A stretch of DNA of 64,000 nucleotides from Malurus cyaneus samueli (GCA_009741485.1 VKON01000151.1:229707-293706); one strand, 5' to 3'; counted from the first letter of the stretch, positions 1 to 13,370 are shown. Made by a program: numbers and translations. The notes: generated by a model not told the origin, from the letters alone.

Positions 1-1982
1 TGGCCCTGGAACAGACCTGGCTGTTCCAAAGGAGGGCTGCAGAGGTGCAGACATTCCCAGGATTCCAGGTGGGACCGGCAGCACTGGCTGTGGTGAAGAC
101 AATGCTCAGAAGTGGGTTTGTGTCATTGGAGCCACTTTGTCCCTAAAATTGCCCAGCCCACCACCATGAGAGGAGGCTTCATTCTGTCCTGGACCCATGC
201 TCGTGGTCCATGACCACCCCTACAGGAAGGATCATGACTGGTGCTTCCATGGGCATGGGGCAGCCTGAGTATGGGTGGGCATTTAGCCACGTCCCCACAA
301 ATCCTGAAGCCAGCCATGAACAGATTCCCATCCCAAAATAACCGGGAGTTACACCCAAAGCTTCAGTCTGACTGCCAGCAACATTGCAGGGACTGGCCAT
401 TGTCCAGAGTGTCCTCCCTCCTGTCCATCCCATGGGAAGGGCTCTGGAGGTGTGATCCTGCAGAGTGGAAAGGGGAAAGCTGGGCCAGTCAGCCTGGTGC
501 CAGACTCATGTGGTGCTAACAGTGCAGAGAGGGTGACCTGGCTCCCGTGGGACAGCAGGACCACAGCATGGCTGTGTGATGTGGCTGCTCCTCCAGTCAC
601 ACCCGGGGTGACATCTCATGGCTGTGGGGCAGGGTTGGGAAAGCTGCTCACCCTGGGGTGGGAGATGAACCATGTGGAGCAGGGTGACAGCCTAATCCCC
701 TCATCTGAGGGGTTTTTCTTCCTATTTGGATGTGACCCCCCTTTCCTGCAGTGCAGCTGCTGCTCCAGACTCACATGGAATCTGTCTCAGTGGGAGACTG
801 CTCCAGGCTCCAGTGCAGTCCCTGAATTTTGCCCAAAAGTTACAGAGAGGAGATTGCACTTTTCTGAAGGAAACTGTGTTTCCTCCAGTTCCAGCAACAG
901 GCTGGGAGCAGGCCTGGATTTTAATCTGGCCTCTGCCTTTGAGTCTTGGATGTTGCTCTGAGCCAAACCTCTGATCCTGCTGTGGTTCATTTTCAGGCGG
1001 TGTGCCCCAGAAAATCTTTTTTTTCTAAATTAATTTTTCTTACAGAATTCTTTCGTTTGATGGATGCAGTGAGAAACTATTTCCCAAACAGGAAAGAGGA
1101 GCTCCCTCCCCCTGCTCTGTGCCATGGATGTTTTTAATAACATCAATTGTCTGCAAACAACTTATTCCTTTCTGACCTCAAAACAACTCCTGGTTAGTGC
1201 ATTCCAGCATGGCCACAGGCCGAGGCTCAGTGACTTCACAGGGCCTGCAGGAGCTTTTCCATCACAATGCCCTGTCAGGGAAGGGCTTGATCCTGGCAGA
1301 TGGGACCTGCCTTGGCTCTGCTGGGGATGAGGATGCTGAGCAGCCCAGAAACACAGCCCGAGCACTGGGGCTGCTGTGCCGTGTTTTTCCTGGTGCTCCT
1401 GATTTCAGCTGCTCCCTTCTCCCCAGGTCTCCAGCCATGAGGAGACCTTTGTCCTGAGGGACACCTCAGCACCAGGCTCCTCAAGCCTGAGCCAGTTGTG
1501 CATGGCAGGAGCAGGAGGAGACACCCCTCAAGATTTGCTGACGCCCTGTGCAGATCAATGAGGGGTTTTGGTGGGGAGTCAGAGGGAAGGGGAGGCTGAA
1601 GCCCCCCCATTACCACCCTCGAGGGGGTCTGTGTCCCCCACCCTGCTGCAGGCTGTGCACCCACAGCCCAAGGATACATAATGACAGAGGATAAATGGGA
1701 CAGTGCAGACACAGATCCCCATTTAAACCCTGGTCTGACCTGGTAAGTGGGATCACCTTCCATTCCCATCCTCAGCTTCCACAGGAATCACCAGGCAGTG
1801 GGTATGTGGCCAGCACAGATGATTCCCTCACTGCCCCTCCTGTGGTGGCACATCAGGTCCTGTCCTTGGCCTGGGCAGATTTACTGAGCCCCTGGAACAG
1901 CCTCAGGAGTGCTGCTGGGTCAGAGGCTCCCCTCTGGCACTGCACATTCACAGCTGCTACACCCAACTCTCACATTTGTGAT
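1..1982. other. Intronic unique sequence, no gene seen
   Basis: This is ordinary mixed-composition DNA. The only structure I notice is an AT-rich patch at about 1,010-1,190 with a T-run and AATTAATTTTTC-type sequence. Open frames here have no recognisable protein content. Confidence 0.6.
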
Positions 1983-2299
1983 GGTGCACAGCTGAACCCT
2001 GGGATCACAGCTGGACCCTGGGGATCACAGCTGGAGCTCAGGGATCACAGCTGGACCCTGGGGATCACAGCTGGACCCTGGGATCACAGCTGGACCCTGG
2101 GGATCACAGCTGGAGCTCAGGGATCACAGCTGGAGCCTGGGGATCACAGCTGGACCCCGGGGATCACAGCTGGACCCTGGGATCACAGCTGGAGCTCAGG
2201 GATCACAGCTGGACCCTGGGGATCACAGCTGGAGCCCAGGGATCACAGCTGGACCCTGGGGATCACAGCTGGAGCTCACGAATCACATCTGGAGCCCAG
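1983..2299. repeat. 20-bp minisatellite, 15 copies plus a degenerate leading copy
   Basis: The unit reads ggatcacagctggaccctgg, with a second version in which the last part is agctcag. Full copies run from 2,002 to 2,299, and a few are 19 bp. The two versions are interspersed, which suggests unequal exchange within the array. Because the unit rarely contains stops, the array produces a spurious 227-codon plus-strand frame (1,695-2,378). Confidence 0.95.
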
Positions 2300-4837
2300 G
2301 GTTCACCACAGGACCCAGACCCATTGGCCCCAGGACTGTGGGATCCCATCCTGGCTGGGGGCATTCCCAGCCACATAAATTATCAATTATTAAAGCAGCT
2401 TGGGACCAGCTGGAGCTGCTACCCAAGTCAGGGTGGTGGAGCTGAGAAGAAATGCTCCTTTTCCTGTTAGGTCACTGGAAATACCCATCTGGGCAATTTT
2501 GAAATGCAATATTTTGGTTTTCCGGTGTGAAAGGACTCCGCAAAGCCAAGGTCACCTCAAGGCGGCCGGAGGAGGGATATCAAACCACAGAGAATGCAGC
2601 CAAGGAGCTGCAGTGGGGGAATCAGATCAGACATTTCCACGTCCTGAAATGCTGCAGGGAAGGGGGAAGGGAAGTGTGCAGGACAGCAGATGCTTTGGCA
2701 GGGAAAAGGAAGCAGGCTTAAGCTCGAGCCCACCTCCAGATAGAAAAGCTTTTGCAGTTCCTGGCTTGGCCTGAGCCGCCGGCACTCGCCCACTCCCAGC
2801 TCCCTCCAGGCCCACTGAGGTGTGTCCTGGGATGGCAGAGCCTGTGGACTGGAGGTGACCCCCCCATAGCCACCCTCCCCTCCCAGAGCAGCCTGAAGCA
2901 CAGCCCTGCCTGGGGCAAACCTGCGGCCCTGGGGGAGACCCAGCCTGAACTCCAGACAGCCCGGCCGCAGCAGAGGCCAAGATTCAAACCCTCTCCCACA
3001 GAACTTTCCGGGCTGGTTTGCAGCCCAGCAGAACACCAGCAGCTCCATGGGAAAGCCCAGCTGTGTGCCCAGGGGTGGTGGATGCCTCTGTCCCTCACGG
3101 GCCACAGCTTTGGAGCTGGGTGGGACAGCCATCACCACCTTACCGCACCCCAGAGCAGCTCAGGGTGCTCCTGTTCCCTTCTCTGCCCTCCTTTGGGTGA
3201 CCCCTTTTCCAAGGCAAAGCTCTGTAGTGTCAGTGCCAAACACCAAGCTTTTAATCCTCGTTTGCCCTGGTTTGTGTCTGTGGCCCCGAGCTCGCTGCAG
3301 CCCTGGCAGTCACCCTGAGCTGAGCCCGCTGCCCACGGCAGGAAATCCACATCATTTTCTGAGCGCTAACAGACGGCAATCGCGGCAGGAACACGCGGCG
3401 TTTCCCAGGAACCCAGATGTTCCTAAACCCACGGGCTGCTCCTGCTGGTGGCAGGGAATGCGCAGGGCCCCAGGGATGTTCCTCCATTGGGAAACAATGT
3501 CTGCAAACCCACAAAACCAGCGGCTCCAGGGTTGAGGCAAGGCAAACAAAGCCACACCAACCACAGAAGTGTCACCTTGCTGTCACACCCAGAGCCAGGA
3601 GCGAAGCCAGCCTGCCAAGGATGGTCCAAGGAGAGTCTGAGAGGCAGAGGGGACATGGCCTCAGCCCTGCCTGAGGACATTTCAGGTTCTCGTATTTGGA
3701 CCTCAGCATTTCCTGGCTGCCATGGGGGGGTTGCATCGAGGTCCTGGTGCTCAGCAGGGGGATGGCTGCTGACTCCACTTGGAAAATGGATTTGTTTAAC
3801 TTCCCATCACAAGCAAAGAAACAAACCAATCTTCACCAGGACAAACATTGCTTCTTTTGCAAACAGGCTTGGTTCTCCAGCCTGACTCTCTCTCTGATGT
3901 CCCTTCCCTCAGGAGCTCAACTCTCCTTCACCTGTGGCCAAGCACATTCCCTCCCAGGGAGAAAACCTTTCTTCTCCCTTGGAGAACAGCAGGGCAGATC
4001 CCTTCCCTCACCATTTCAGGGAGTGCAAGTGAGAGGGATTTATTTATTGCTCTTGGTGACAAGTTAACTAAACTGACACTTGGGATGTGAAGCCAGGGAT
4101 CTGCTGCAGCCTGGCACTGAGGGGCTGTGGTGAGAGCTGAGTTGGTGCCACCAGCCCGGCTCTGGGCACGGCAGCATCACATCACACATCCACCCTTCCT
4201 GGGACACTGCCCTGCTCCCTCCGACCGGCACGCAGGGCCTTCGGGCTGTGTGTGCCAGGGGAGGGGACACATCATTCAAATGGTGCCTCAAATGCCACTT
4301 CAGAGCCTTGCCCAGGATGAGCCAGGATTGTTTGTGCCCAGGGAGCAGTTCTGGGTGGCTGGAGAGCTGCAGCTCCTCACTGCTGGCTGCTGCTGGGGCA
4401 GGTGGCCAAGCTGTGGGGCCCTGGGACTTTGCTTCCCCTGGATTTCAGTGGGTGGCACGCAGCAGACCTCTCCTGACACCCAGCTCATCCCAGGAGCTGC
4501 TTCTGCACATGACCAGACTGCTGGGGGTGCAGTTTGGAGCTGGGACTGCTGCCAGAGGGGCTGGAGTACCCCGAGTGTCCTGGGCATGGGGTACACCCAT
4601 GGCACACCAGAAGTGCTGTCCATGCCCCCGGTGAGGGAGGGAACTCCCTCAGCAGCATCAGCATGGCCACAGGCAGGTCCTTCCCCTCTGTTTCGACAGC
4701 AGAGAGCATCCCAGCTGAGAAACAAGGCTTTTTGCTGATAAATGCTGGGTCATTTATCATCAGTTCCAGTCCTGGATCCATTCGCTGTGTGGCTGTGGCC
4801 AACATTGCATGGACAGGAGAAATGCCCAGAGATGTGG
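2300..4837. other. Intronic unique sequence, no gene seen
   Basis: Moderately GC-rich sequence without repeats of note. Several 100-200-codon frames overlap on both strands, none with a recognisable domain or a convincing exon boundary. Confidence 0.6.
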
Positions 4838-4945
4838 AACCCCAGGGACAATGGAATCCCAGGGAACAGGAAACCCCAGGGATAATCAAATCCCAGGGAC
4901 AATGGAACCCTAGGGATAATCAAATCCCAGGGACTGTGGAACCCC
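4838..4945. repeat. Short minisatellite, six 17-18-bp units
   Basis: Units start with aatcccaggga or accccaggga followed by caatgg or taatca, alternating. The last units form a near-exact 34-bp doublet. Confidence 0.88.
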
Positions 4946-5769
4946 AGTCTGTGCAGCACTGGCTGAGGAGGGCAGCAGGAGCTTCCCCCTGCTTCACTCC
5001 AAAGATGGGATTTTCTTTGGGAGCCCTTGGAAGGGATGGAGGACCAGGGGTGCATGGGGTGTCCCACCCTCCAGCTCAGAGCTGCCGGGACCTTGCACAT
5101 GTTCCTAAGGACATGACTTGGTTGCTTGCAGTGAGGCTTCATCAGCAATAAGTTCTTGCACACAGACTGTGCAGTGGCTGACACTCAGTTCACACGTATC
5201 ATTATTCCAAAAATCCATTTTTTTTTCAGGCATAACAGCCCCAAATAAACACCACAAAACCTGAAGCTCAGGGACTCTGCCTGGGTGCAAGAAGTGCTGC
5301 TTTCAGAATGGCTGGAGGTGAAGAGGATGGCCATGGGCATGGGATGCTCAGCTGGTCTCAGGGAGAAGAGACTTCAAGTCCCCACCCGGTGGTGGCACTT
5401 AGGGATGCTCTCCTTGGGCTCCAGCAGTGCCGGGAATGGGGAACTGGCTGTGGTCTCCTGCCAGGGTTACTTAATTTCACTGGGAGCACATCGCACGGAG
5501 AAGAGGCACAGCCCATCACACCTGGCCCTCCACCCTGCTGTCGTTCATCCATAACAGTACCCACCCCAGGAAATGGGGACAGAGGGATTTTTCCCGGCCT
5601 CAGAGGTCTTTAACTCAGCCCCAGCAACCTCCAGGCTTACTCCTTGCGCAATTGTCTTTCCCTTTTTAAATGCAGGATACAGTTCCCCTCAGAGGGGTCT
5701 GAGGCTCTGTTTCCAGGCTGCAGCCGGCTCAGAGCCGCCCTTGCCGTGCAGCCCACACTGAGCCCTCTC
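4946..5769. other. Intronic unique sequence, no gene seen
   Basis: It contains a run of eight to nine T at about 5,219 and otherwise ordinary sequence. No coding signal is recognised. Confidence 0.55.
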
Positions 5770-6090
5770 TAAGGAGCGCGGGCAGCGCTGTTTGCATCCC
5801 ATGAGCGCAGCAGCTCGCTGTGCTCTGGCCGATTGTTCGGCCCAGCTCCTGTCCGGATTGTTTTTAACCTTCCCCAGCTTCGGCTGCGGCAGAACCAAGG
5901 CTGCTCGGTGGGAAGCCGATTGCGAGCAGCGCTGCCTTGTATTTGCCTCTCCAGGTGGTAAGGGGCTGAAAAGCGCCTGTAATCCCCCTGAATGAATCCC
6001 CGGGCACAGAAACAAAGTCAGGCTCCATTGAATTTTGTTCATCCCCTTTTAACACGGGCTGCTGCAGCCACCCAAGATAAAGCAGGCGAG
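5770..6090. promoter_or_regulatory. Candidate intronic regulatory element
   Basis: This segment differs from its surroundings. It carries CpGs (ggagcgcgggcagcgctg), an octamer-like gtttgcat, SOX-like sites (aacaaag, attgttcgg, ttttgttc) and a GATA-like agataa within 320 bp. This is inference from motif content only. Confidence 0.35.
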
Positions 6091-6887
6091 GATCTCCCTG
6101 TACCAGCACCCCAAAGGCAGAGGTAAGGGAGGTTCACCAGCCTCTCCAGAGCTGCTGCTGTTCTTGCCACCCTTTTTTACTGTATCAAGGAAAAATTTCT
6201 CCTGGCCCATCTCCTGCCACAACTGGTGCTTTCACCACATTTTTTTCAAACTTCAGTCTGTTTTTCTCTGCAGCCTTAGTGAGGTTCCCCTATAACCAGA
6301 AAAGCTCCTTTTAGGGCACCATGGCCCTAAATGGGAGACGACTTGGAGACTTCAGCTGAGAGACATCAGCCCATGGCCATGGGCTCAGCTGGCCCCTAAG
6401 ACATCTCTGCAATCCCGAGGTTAGTGATGACCTTTTCGAAACAGTTCACTCAGCAGGGACTGCAAAACCTTCTCTATGCCAAGCATCACATTTATGTCTC
6501 ATTTCTTCAGGTCAGCTTCAGATTTTCTAGAAAGATTTTAGATGGGAAGCTCTGGATAATCCTTGGCCAGTTCGTTCAGTTTGTGGATTTTCTGCTCTGC
6601 CCCCTCCTGACCCCTGCCTGGAGTGGAGAGAGGGCATTGCTGCCTCGAGGCTGCACTGACACTGCTCACAGTGGGCTGAGGGTGCTGAGGCAAAGGGAGA
6701 GCTGAGCCCCAGCCCCAGAGCTGCATTTGGGGGAAGGTGGTGCTGAGTCTGGAGTTGGCCACACACTAAATTCAGCCTCTGCTTTGCTTGTACAGAAACT
6801 CCTCAGGGTGGCAGCCCAAGGAAGCTCTGAGATCCCTCCTTGGGGTAATCCCTCCCTGCTGCCCAGGGCAGCAGCACTCACCAAACC
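6091..6887. other. Intronic unique sequence, no gene seen
   Basis: Ordinary sequence leading into the pentanucleotide array. I see no coding or RNA-gene signal. Confidence 0.55.
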
Positions 6888-7058
6888 CACCCATCCCATC
6901 CATCTCCTTCCAATCCCAGTCCCACCCAATCCCATCCCATCCCATTCCCCATCCCATCCCATCCCATCCATCCCATCCCAATCCCATCCCATCCCATCCC
7001 ATCCCATCCCATTCCCATCCCATCCCATCCCATCCCATCCCATCCCATCCCATCCCAC
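6888..7058. repeat. (CCCAT)n pentanucleotide microsatellite
   Basis: About 170 bp of catcc/ccatc units with a few insertions (CCATTCC, CCAATCC). On the minus strand this is (ATGGG)n, the same unit as at 24.7 and 48.7 kb but in opposite orientation. It explains the Pro/Ser/His-rich and Trp/Asp/Gly/Met-rich frames around it. Confidence 0.97.
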
Positions 7059-8861
7059 CCTGCTCCCCGTACTGAGCAGCCAAACCAGGGATGCTCCACA
7101 CCTCCATGTCCAGCTCCTGAGGTGGTGAAAGCCCTGATTCAGTAAAATTTGCTTTGTGCTGGAACTCAAATTCTGCTCCAGCTCCATCCAGAGCAGTGCT
7201 GGGAATGGTCCCACTGGGATCCTGAGAGCTCCCAAGCTGGGAGTGACTGGGATGGGGAGGGAGCTCAGGGCAGCTGCTGGACTCAACCCTGGCTGGGACT
7301 GCCCCATGCTGGACCTGGGCTGGCAGCTCAGGGGCCTGCAGGGGCTGTGCCTGGCACCCAATTCGTGCTCCAGGCACAGGTACTGCTCTGTGCTTCCCTT
7401 CACACCTCTCCCCTTCTCTGTCTCCCCCATGGAGCAGCCACAGCATCGCCTCCCTGACCTGGAGCTGCTCAGGCCAAGAGGAACAAGAGCTCAGTGAGGA
7501 AGCAGCCGTGAGCTGGGCTCTGTTTGAGCAAAAACAACTGCCCTCTGCCAGTTCAAATAGAACTCCCCTTGGAACCTTCTTGCCCCAAATTCCCTTTATT
7601 CCTGGCCCAACCCAGCATTACAAGCCCTTATATTTCTTGGCCACGCTGTCCGAGACCCTCAGGGCAGAGGTGGAGCTGGTGTTGGGTGCTCCTCACAGGT
7701 CCCTGGCCAGGCTGAGGTGAAACCCTCGGCGAGGGAAGGGCTGGATGTTTGCTAAGGGCAGGGGGAGCTGGCAGCGTGAGGGAATTTCTGCTGACGGATT
7801 TCTGCCTTGTGTCACTGCGGAGCTGGATCTGAGAACAGAAATATCAGCACAGCTCAGGCACCTTGGCACCCCTGAGCTGGGTCTGCCTTCCATCCTGCAC
7901 ACCTTGGGTGGCCCCAGGCATGTCCCTGACCCAGCCTGGGAACACCTCAGCTTCTTCCTTTCTCCATCCAGACAGGGGTTTCCAACACAATGGGGCAGGA
8001 TAAGATTTCTACTTTGGGGTCTCACAACCTTTAAGCTCATCCTGCACCCCAGGATCTTCATCAGAAGGAAGGTTTGGCTTGTCAGGAAGGAGGTGGGGAA
8101 GGGTTTGGGGTGCAGGTGACATTTCCATGGCCGAGCACAGGCAGTGCTGGGCACAGGGAATGACCGAGCTCCAGGGAGATCCATCTCGGTTCTGCCTGCA
8201 GAGCTGATGGCCAGGCAGTCCCTTCATCAGCTGTTGTTTGGGAAGGTGTCTCATTAGCCCAGGGTTTTCCAAGAACATCAAAGCCTTGGCAGGGCCAGGC
8301 TGCAGCCTGAGGTTACCAAAACAGCACAGTGCAGACGGGCGCTCTCGGAGGAGCCCTCAGCCTGCACTCAGGGTGTGCCGTGGGGTCGGTGTGACACCAG
8401 GGCTGTCCACCCCTCACCTTCAGCCATTGCAGAGGCTGAGAGCAGCTCGTGTCCACGGGACAGTCCCTGAGATGCACATGGAGAGCAAACAGTGCCGTTC
8501 CTGCCGGGGAGATGGCTCTGCCTGGCTCCTGCAGCCGATTCCCCACCACAAACGCGCACTGCAGCCAAGAGCAACCTCTGCTGCGTCCAACGCGTCTGCC
8601 CCGGCCGCCTCGACCATCCCAGGGGACAGCCCGGCTGGGAATGTCATCAGTCTGTGTCACCTCTGCCTGCCTGGAAGGATTCATCAGAGTGAGGAGCTGG
8701 CTGCTAACCAGCCCTTTCATGGTGCATTACTGGGGCAGCAAAAAAATGCACCACCACCCCCCTCCCCCAAGAGAAACAGATTTTCCAATAAAATTTATAG
8801 AGCATGGAAAGGGCTTCTGGCGCTGGGGTTCAGAGGTGGCTGGCCCTGTGGAGGCACCACA
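7059..8861. other. Intronic unique sequence, no gene seen
   Basis: GC-rich sequence without repeat structure. Long open frames on both strands show no recognisable protein domain. Confidence 0.55.
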
Positions 8862-8907
8862 CTCCTCCTCCCCTCCTCCTCCTCCTCCTTCTCCTCCTCC
8901 TCCTCCC
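8862..8907. repeat. (CTC)n trinucleotide run
   Basis: A pyrimidine-pure stretch of 46 bp made of ctc/tcc triplets with two interruptions, so the minus strand is purine-only (GAG)n. Confidence 0.93.
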
Positions 8908-9679
8908 AGGATGAAAACAAAACAAACAAGCAGAGAAATTCCGGGAGCAGATAAGTGAAGTCACATCCTTCACTGGAATGGCTGAGGTGCTGGTGCTGGT
9001 GGTGGTTGGTGACCTTTGGGTGGACGAATGGAGCCCTCTGAGGCTGCTGGGGTCTGCAGGACAGACCCACGTCCATCACCATGTGCTCAGCTCCTCCAGG
9101 AGCCCTGGGGATACCCCTGGATATCAGGAAAAGACCCAAAGGCTTCCCTCATCTTGGACTGGAATTTAGGAGCCTCATCCTGAGGGTGTGCAGGGGGTGC
9201 TCCTCATGGAGACCTTGCACAAGGTGCACTTGGAGGATGAGCAAAATGTGGCCCTGGGGGGGGATCCAGTGAGCCTTAACCTGTGCTTCAGTGGCCCTGG
9301 GGGCTACCCTGGAGCCAGACACCCCAACTCCTATTCAGAGGCAGAGGGGAGAAGCAGCTCCCTTGCTTTGGGGTGCTGCACCTCGCCCCCAGCACATTCT
9401 GAGGGGGGCAGTGAGCTGCTGGCAGCATCCCCTGCCTGGGGTGTGACACTCCATGTCCCCCTTGCAGCCTGGGCCAGCAGTGTCCCCCAGTTGTCATTAC
9501 TCTGCCAGGGGACAGGGATGCCCCTGTGCCAGGGCAGCCCCAGGGCAAAGCATCCCCTGGGATGGGCAGAGCATGCCCTGGGATCAGCATCCCCTGGAGG
9601 GTGAGGGGTAGAGCCTGCCAAAGGGGGAGCAGGCTTTCTGTGCCCAGCCAAGGGAACAAACCATTCTTGCACAGTCCAC
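8908..9679. other. Intronic unique sequence, no gene seen
   Basis: A short G-run occurs at about 9,256-9,263. Otherwise this is featureless and GC-rich. Confidence 0.5.
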
Positions 9680-10150
9680 CCTTGCCTCCAGTCGCGAGTA
9701 ATCCTTGCAACCATGACAGCCACTTCTCCTGGCCCCAGAGAATTGTATAAATCAGAGCAGAACAAAAGTCCTTTGCTGGGAGCTGGGCATGTGTGCTGCC
9801 TTTCAAAGGGGAGGCACATTTCTCTATAGATCTGCATTCTCTGGGGACTGCCACTCTGACAGCACAGAGATTAAGCAAAACAACCCACTCAACCACTTCC
9901 CTGCTGCAGCATCGCTCCATGGGTGGAACAAACCCATCACAGGCAAACCACAGGGCAGGGCCATAATTCACACTTGTTACTTTGCTTCTCCGTCCTTTAA
10001 ATGGCCTATTTTTCCTCCTTTAAGTTTTCAAAGTTTTGAGTAATAATTACATCGAATGCAGCCTCCTTTGGCATTGGGGCTGGAAAACTTGGAAATAATG
10101 AGGCGCAGCAAACCGAATGTACCAATTAGGAGAGTCCTGGGGGAAGCTGG
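9680..10150. promoter_or_regulatory. Candidate intronic conserved element
   Basis: The sequence is AT-richer than its flanks and dense in factor-like motifs: agtaatcc, tttcaaagggg (TCF/LEF-like), ctatagatct, gagtaataattacatcg (homeodomain), cctttaaatggcc, ggaaataatgagg and accaattagg. The composition shift and motif density resemble vertebrate noncoding elements near developmental genes. No alignment was available. Confidence 0.42.
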
Positions 10151-11929
10151 GGAGCTGCAGCGAGCTGGATCCAAACGCTCCGGCTGCATTCCTCGCTGGA
10201 GCAGGGCACATGCACACAGCCCTCGCCCACACAGCCCAGAGAAAAGCTTTAAATCAAGCCCAGCACACGGGCACAGCTCTGACGTTACAGCATTCGTTGG
10301 ACACTGCAGTGCCAGAGGCTGCAGTCCCCCTTGGGAAGTGCTGCTGGTGGCCTTTGTCACTCACAGCCCGGGGACAGGTGACAGACAGAGCCCCGAACGC
10401 CTCCTGTGCTCTCCCAGCCCGGGGGTGTTTGCTGAGAACTCTTCTCAGCCATCCCAGCAGCCAACTCCTTTCTTCTTAACTTGTATTTGCACCAGGGGGG
10501 CCTGGCTCAGCCCCACAGACCAAGGGGCTGAAAATCAGAGTGGTGGGGAGTTGAAAGCCTTGAGCTCCTCAGGGTGCCTTGGGAAGGGGCTGTTTTCCTG
10601 TCAGCTCCCCGTTACATGGCTGTTTGCACGGATAGATTTGGGCTTCTGCCTTGTGCCCCAGGGCCTGATCCAGGGCTTGGACACTGGCGAGGTGTGGGAC
10701 CGTGCCCTCTGTCACCTCCTGTGGCTCTGCACTGCTTCAAGGCTGGCACGAGCGGGTTTTGGTGCTCTCTGCTCCCCCCAGGCCTGACCACCCTCATATC
10801 TGCAGACCAGCCCCCACCTTGCTGACATTGCTGCAGAGGGAGGAATGTCCCTGAGCTGACGGCTCCCTGCAGAGGGGACATGGAATCATAGGCAAGGGAC
10901 ACTCCCAATGTCCTCTGAGCCACCTGGAGCCAGCCAGCCCCTCCATCAGCCTCCAGGGACAGCAGAATCAGGGACAGCATGCCCTGGAGACACTGGACAA
11001 ACCCAACTGTAAACCTGGCCTGGAAATGTCTTTGGAGGAAAAGGAAGCATTAAAGAGCAAAGAATGAACAACAACCATATGTGAACATCATTAGGCAGAT
11101 GAAGAAGTGCCATCCCCAAATGTGGGCCAGGAAAGCTCTTCCTGTGGTGTTCCTCTGCAGAAGGAATAACAGGGAATTGTGCAACTGCCATGGATGTCAG
11201 AGCAGGGAGCTGGGCAGCTGAGCGTGGCTTTTGCCAACGTGCCTGGGTGTCAAACCTAGAGCTGATGGCACAGTGCGAGCCTCAGAGTGAGATCACAGGG
11301 TGCTTGGAGGCTGTGGGAGGAAGAATTGTCATTTTTCCAAGGAGAAACATCGAAATCTAGTAGAAACGTTTTTGGGTGTATTTCAGATTTAAATGATTTC
11401 ATTCAGGGGTTTGAAAGCTGAGCCAAAAGTTTGGGTTTCAAACACAAAAAGGGAAATATTCCTGTCCTGTTTTGAATTGCCTTCCATCAGATAATCAAGA
11501 ACTTCATGGAAAGGGAAGAGTTTCCTCCAAACATTCCCATCCAATCTGAGACAGTAAATTAAAAGGATTTGGATGTTTTTGAACATTTCTTTCCCCACAG
11601 GACACAACCTCCCTGCTCTGCCTGCTGTCCCTCCTGACTCCTGGGTTAATTTTGGGGAGCCTGGTTTGCAGCTGAGGTGTGTCCAGATGGCTCCAGGGGG
11701 CTGAGCTCTCCCTTTCCCTGCCTGGCCTGCCCACGGCTCTGGAATTGCTGGCTGGGACCATCCAAACTGGCACCTGCCTGGCAGGGCTTTGTTCCCCTGC
11801 CTGTGGCTGATGCAGTGGCTGCTCCTACAGGCACAGGAGCCTGGCTCAGGGGCTGGATCCACCCCCCTCCCCGAAATTCGGGTACACACACACAGAGTAA
11901 AACCCACCTGCTCCACAGTGTCTCCAGCC
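10151..11929. other. Intronic unique sequence, no gene seen
   Basis: Mixed composition. A relatively A-rich stretch at 11,030-11,120 and an AT-rich stretch at 11,320-11,560 are the only departures. No coding similarity is recognised. Confidence 0.5.
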
Positions 11930-12370
11930 TGCAAAAGGAGATTCAATATTATTTACCCTCTGCAAGCTCTGCGTGGAAAATGCTAAAATGAGGATAAATA
12001 TCTGTTTTCCTTTCACCCTCTTTGTTTAATGTAGGGAAGGTAACACTCCTGAGCCCTGGGGATCGCCTTTATTTTCCCTTTTCTGATATTTACTAAAGAC
12101 TTAAAGATGGGAAGAGGCAGAAGCCTCGGGAGCGCATGGGCTGAGCTGAAAAGGTCCCGGATCCCCAGCGGGATAGGAAGGCTTCCAACAGGAGGCACAA
12201 GCTGCTCAGCTTTGTTTCCCAATTCAAACACGGACCCCGGCACAAAAGGAGGGGAATAATATCGCTCTAGCAGGGGCGAGCCCACGCCTCGCTGCTGCCC
12301 GCAATCGTTGTCATCCCAACAAAAAAAAAAGATGCCAGCAAGAAAAATGATTCGAGATTAAGGTTCCCGT
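11930..12370. promoter_or_regulatory. Candidate intronic regulatory element (AT-rich)
   Basis: It contains ttcaatattatttacc, gataaatatctg, gtttaatgtag, tgatatttactaaag and a ten-A run near 12,320, followed by ttcgagattaagg. The motif density is homeodomain- and forkhead-like and the GC is lower than on both sides. This is inference only. Confidence 0.35.
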
Positions 12371-13370
12371 GTCCCACCTGCTGGCTTGGGGTATTCTTGT
12401 GCTGAATGGACCTCAGGCTCTCCCAGAGCTCGGTCACCCCGCGGCACAGCCCGTCCCTTTCCGGGCCGCCATTGACCATCCGCGGCATCAAAATGCCTCA
12501 GGAAAGATTCCTGGGGAGCTGATCGTGTGCACAAAAGGACAACCTGTCAGTGACTCCGTGACAGGACAACGCCGGGCCGGTGGCGCAGGGGCAGCTCAGG
12601 TTTTCCTGGAGGTACAGGGGACGGACAGCACAATGAATGTTAATGCCTGGCACCCCAGGAATTCCCTGTAATCTGCCATTATAGCCCTCCTTTGACACGG
12701 CTCCCGTCTGCTCAACGGCCCTCTCTGGGCTTTGCTCCCAGGGAACAAGGCTGAGCCGCCGGCCCCTTCCCAATCCCTTCCCGGTCCCTTCTCCATCCCA
12801 AGGTGTGTGCACAATGCCCAATTTTCTCCAACCAGCACAAACTCACGGGGGAGTCAAGGTCCCCTTACATGTCAATAGAGCATCTGAGTCCCCCTTTTCC
12901 CCCCCAGTCACTCCTTGAGGCCACAAACCCCTCTGTCATCCTCTGCATCCCAGTGTGAGGAGCTCCATGGCTCGCCCAGTGCTGTGGGAGTTTACTTGGA
13001 TCAAGATTCTGCTGGCTTCATTCATCCCCTCCTGCAGGAAGTCCCCGATGTCCCCACAGCGTCCCCAGCCCTGTGTCCCACTCTGAATGCTGTAGGGGAT
13101 GTGGCTCCAGGGCTCAGGAAGGATCCCCCACTCCCTGGGCACAGACTCCTCCTGCCCCATTCCCTGCACAGGCTGGGCTTAGCTGAGTGGGTTCAGGGGC
13201 TGTGGAACCCTTCCAGCCACAGCCAGGCTCAAATCCAGCTCCAGGACAGACAGCTGCTCCCAAGCCTTCACCAAAGCCACCAGAGGAGCTTCACCACCTG
13301 CACTGGCCAGGCTGGAGGAGCCCCATCACCTGCCTTGAGTGGCTGGGGGGATGTCCCCAGATGTGCTGGC
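12371..13370. other. Intronic unique sequence, no gene seen
   Basis: GC-rich, with no repeat structure until the 31-bp array. Overlapping frames are unconvincing. Confidence 0.5.

Noticed and set aside
1695..2378. 227-codon plus-strand frame with a repeated GITAGPWGSQLE-like peptide
   Set aside because: It is the translation of the 20-bp minisatellite. The period is not a multiple of three, so the repeat cycles through frames without any stop, and there is no protein evidence.
10880..10960. Possible minus-strand CR1 end (ggaatcataggcaaggga)
   Set aside because: Only a short phrase resembles the CR1 terminal repeat; the conserved segments that should follow are missing.
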